Shown: one piece after another, positions 63,253 to 64,000 of the stretch
Numbering within the stretch: the stretch's first letter is position 1
Layout: every line of letters begins with the position of its first letter
Assembly: GCF_000411295.1 (NCBI RefSeq)
Contig: NZ_KE150422.1
Location: forward strand, 249,126-313,125
DNA length: 64,000 nucleotides
Direction of reading: 5' to 3'
Origin: Paenisporosarcina sp. HGH0030
GTDB lineage: Bacteria > Bacillota > Bacilli > Bacillales_A > Planococcaceae
Program-made: the position numbers and the translations under genes
Notes under the pieces: generated by a model
Database searches by the model: none
What the model was told of the DNA's origin: nothing
The model's input: only the letters and a program-made list of their open reading frames with translations

Positions 63253-63994
63253 TCGGACAAGTCCCTTCATCCTCGATTTCTAAATGTCCCGAGCGTTTAA
63301 TTTTCGTCTGCAAGTAAGCTTCATTATATTCGGATACATCTCCCCATAAAGGTGTGCGACCTGAAATTGGCATACCGGCATCAATCAATGCCGCGAGTTT
63401 TTTCGGATTATTTGTCAACAAAGTAACAGGTTTTGTACGCAATGCTTTGAGTACATGGATGGCATCATCATAATTGCGGGAATCATCCACAAAACCGAGG
63501 CTTTCGTTAGCTTCCACTGTGTCGTAGCCATTTTCCTGAAGAATATAGGCCATGGCTTTGCTGAATAACCCAATTCCTCTACCTTCATGATTTGCTAAAT
63601 AAAACAACGCTCCTGAACCGTGATCGACAATCATTTGCATGGATTGTTTCAATTGAAATCCGCAATCACATCTTTTACTGCCAAAGATATCACCAGTGTG
63701 ACAGATGGAGTGCATTCTAATAAGTGCTTCTTCATCATTTTCAAAATCACCATACACCAAGACGCTTGACTGTTGATATTCTGCAAGATTGGCAGAAGAT
63801 AAATTATCTATAATCTGTTGAAAATCTTCGTTTTCATTGTTGCTATTCAACCAGCAGTACCATTGAAAAATGACTGTTTCTCCATATAAATTAACAGGTA
63901 GGCGAATGGGACCTACTAAATAAACCGCACCATCATCTTTTTTTATTAACTTTATTTTATCTTTTAAAACCGAAAGAGCTTCTTTGGAAACCAT
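63245..63994 (-). CDS. ribA: GTP cyclohydrolase II, stand-alone
   Basis: A 249-residue enzyme that opens the GTP ring, the first step of riboflavin synthesis. Zinc cysteines C98, C109 and C111 are in HSICHTGDIFGSKRCDCG, with the catalytic EGRGIGL (about 136-142) and VEANESLGF. The usual RQEGR is NHEGR here. Unlike most Bacillus RibBA proteins it lacks a DHBP synthase domain. The ATG at 63994 is six bases from the window edge, so its binding site and any FMN riboswitch are not visible, and the true start could be further right. Confidence 0.88.
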   Translation of the reverse strand: MVSKEALSVLKDKIKLIKKDDGAVYLVGPIRLPVNLYGETVIFQWYCWLNSNNENEDFQQIIDNLSSANLAEYQQSSVLVYGDFENDEEALIRMHSICHTGDIFGSKRCDCGFQLKQSMQMIVDHGSGALFYLANHEGRGIGLFSKAMAYILQENGYDTVEANESLGFVDDSRNYDDAIHVLKALRTKPVTLLTNNPKKLAALIDAGMPISGRTPLWGDVSEYNEAYLQTKIKRSGHLEIEDEGTCPND

Positions 63995-64000
63995 TTGAAT

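Overview
This window is low-GC, Gram-positive Bacillales chromosome and most likely comes from a spore-forming member of the Planococcaceae (Sporosarcina, Paenisporosarcina or a relative). Four things point there. The gene order closely follows the Bacillus subtilis ygxA-perR-ygaF-gsaB-ygaE...ygaD-ygaC-sspE-fabL-mutY-yfhP-yfhJ-yfhH-recX-yfhF block next to an rRNA operon. Strong AGGAGG ribosome binding sites are common. Sporulation genes are present (gamma-type SASP, PdaA, a KinB-like kinase). A D-aspartate-ligase-like gene sits beside a racemase, which suggests a Lys-D-Asp (A4alpha) cell wall. The genus is an inference; the family-level call is firmer.

Layout. 1-300: start of a 16S rRNA on the minus strand with its leader and promoter. 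355-7130: ygxA, ygzB, PerR with its own Per box, cobalamin adenosyltransferase, a D-2-hydroxyacid dehydrogenase, the Bcp peroxiredoxin, HemL/GsaB, a candidate small RNA and YgaE. 7220-13060: an App-type oligopeptide permease operon (appDFABC order) with a CodY-like box. 13090-23700: YgaD exporter, Ntdp phosphatase, SspE, FabL, MutY, YfhP, YfhJ, YfhH, RecX, YfhF, PdaA and RlmCD. 23795-33900: zinc peptidase, MFS/OsmC divergent pair, an intergenic region rich in long inverted repeats and 21-bp degenerate repeats, fumarase, a ZosA-like ATPase with a Per box, BrkB-like membrane protein, small proteins, a dead flavoprotein gene and a hypothetical helical protein. 34113-45070: pseudouridine catabolism (PsuK with a fused winged helix, PsuG), two M29 aminopeptidases (one here, one at 49.6 kb), MreBH, nitric oxide synthase, carbonic anhydrase, PepF, TspO-like protein. 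45074-64000: methionine aminopeptidase, ThiT under a TPP riboswitch, M20 peptidase, GDSL esterase, DEAD-like helicase, D-Asp ligase/racemase pair, VanZ, CAP protein, KinB-like kinase, rRNA methyltransferase, LD-carboxypeptidase and a ribA-ribD-HAD phosphatase cassette.

Functional threads. (1) Peroxide and metal stress: PerR, Bcp, HemL, ZosA and OsmC lie together, with good Per boxes at perR and zosA. (2) Peptide use: App permease, two M29 peptidases, PepF, M20 peptidase and methionine aminopeptidase. (3) Cell envelope: D-Asp ligase plus racemase, LD-carboxypeptidase, PdaA, MreBH and VanZ. (4) Cofactors: riboflavin-type early steps, thiamine uptake, cobalamin adenosylation.

No phage, insertion sequence, CRISPR array or defence island was seen. 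Three gene remnants (flavin monooxygenase, polyphosphate kinase 2 family, amidase) show ongoing gene decay. The most novel-looking material is noncoding: the orphan RNA after hemL, the long inverted repeats and 21-bp repeats upstream of fumarase, and the hairpin that covers the pdaA ribosome binding site.
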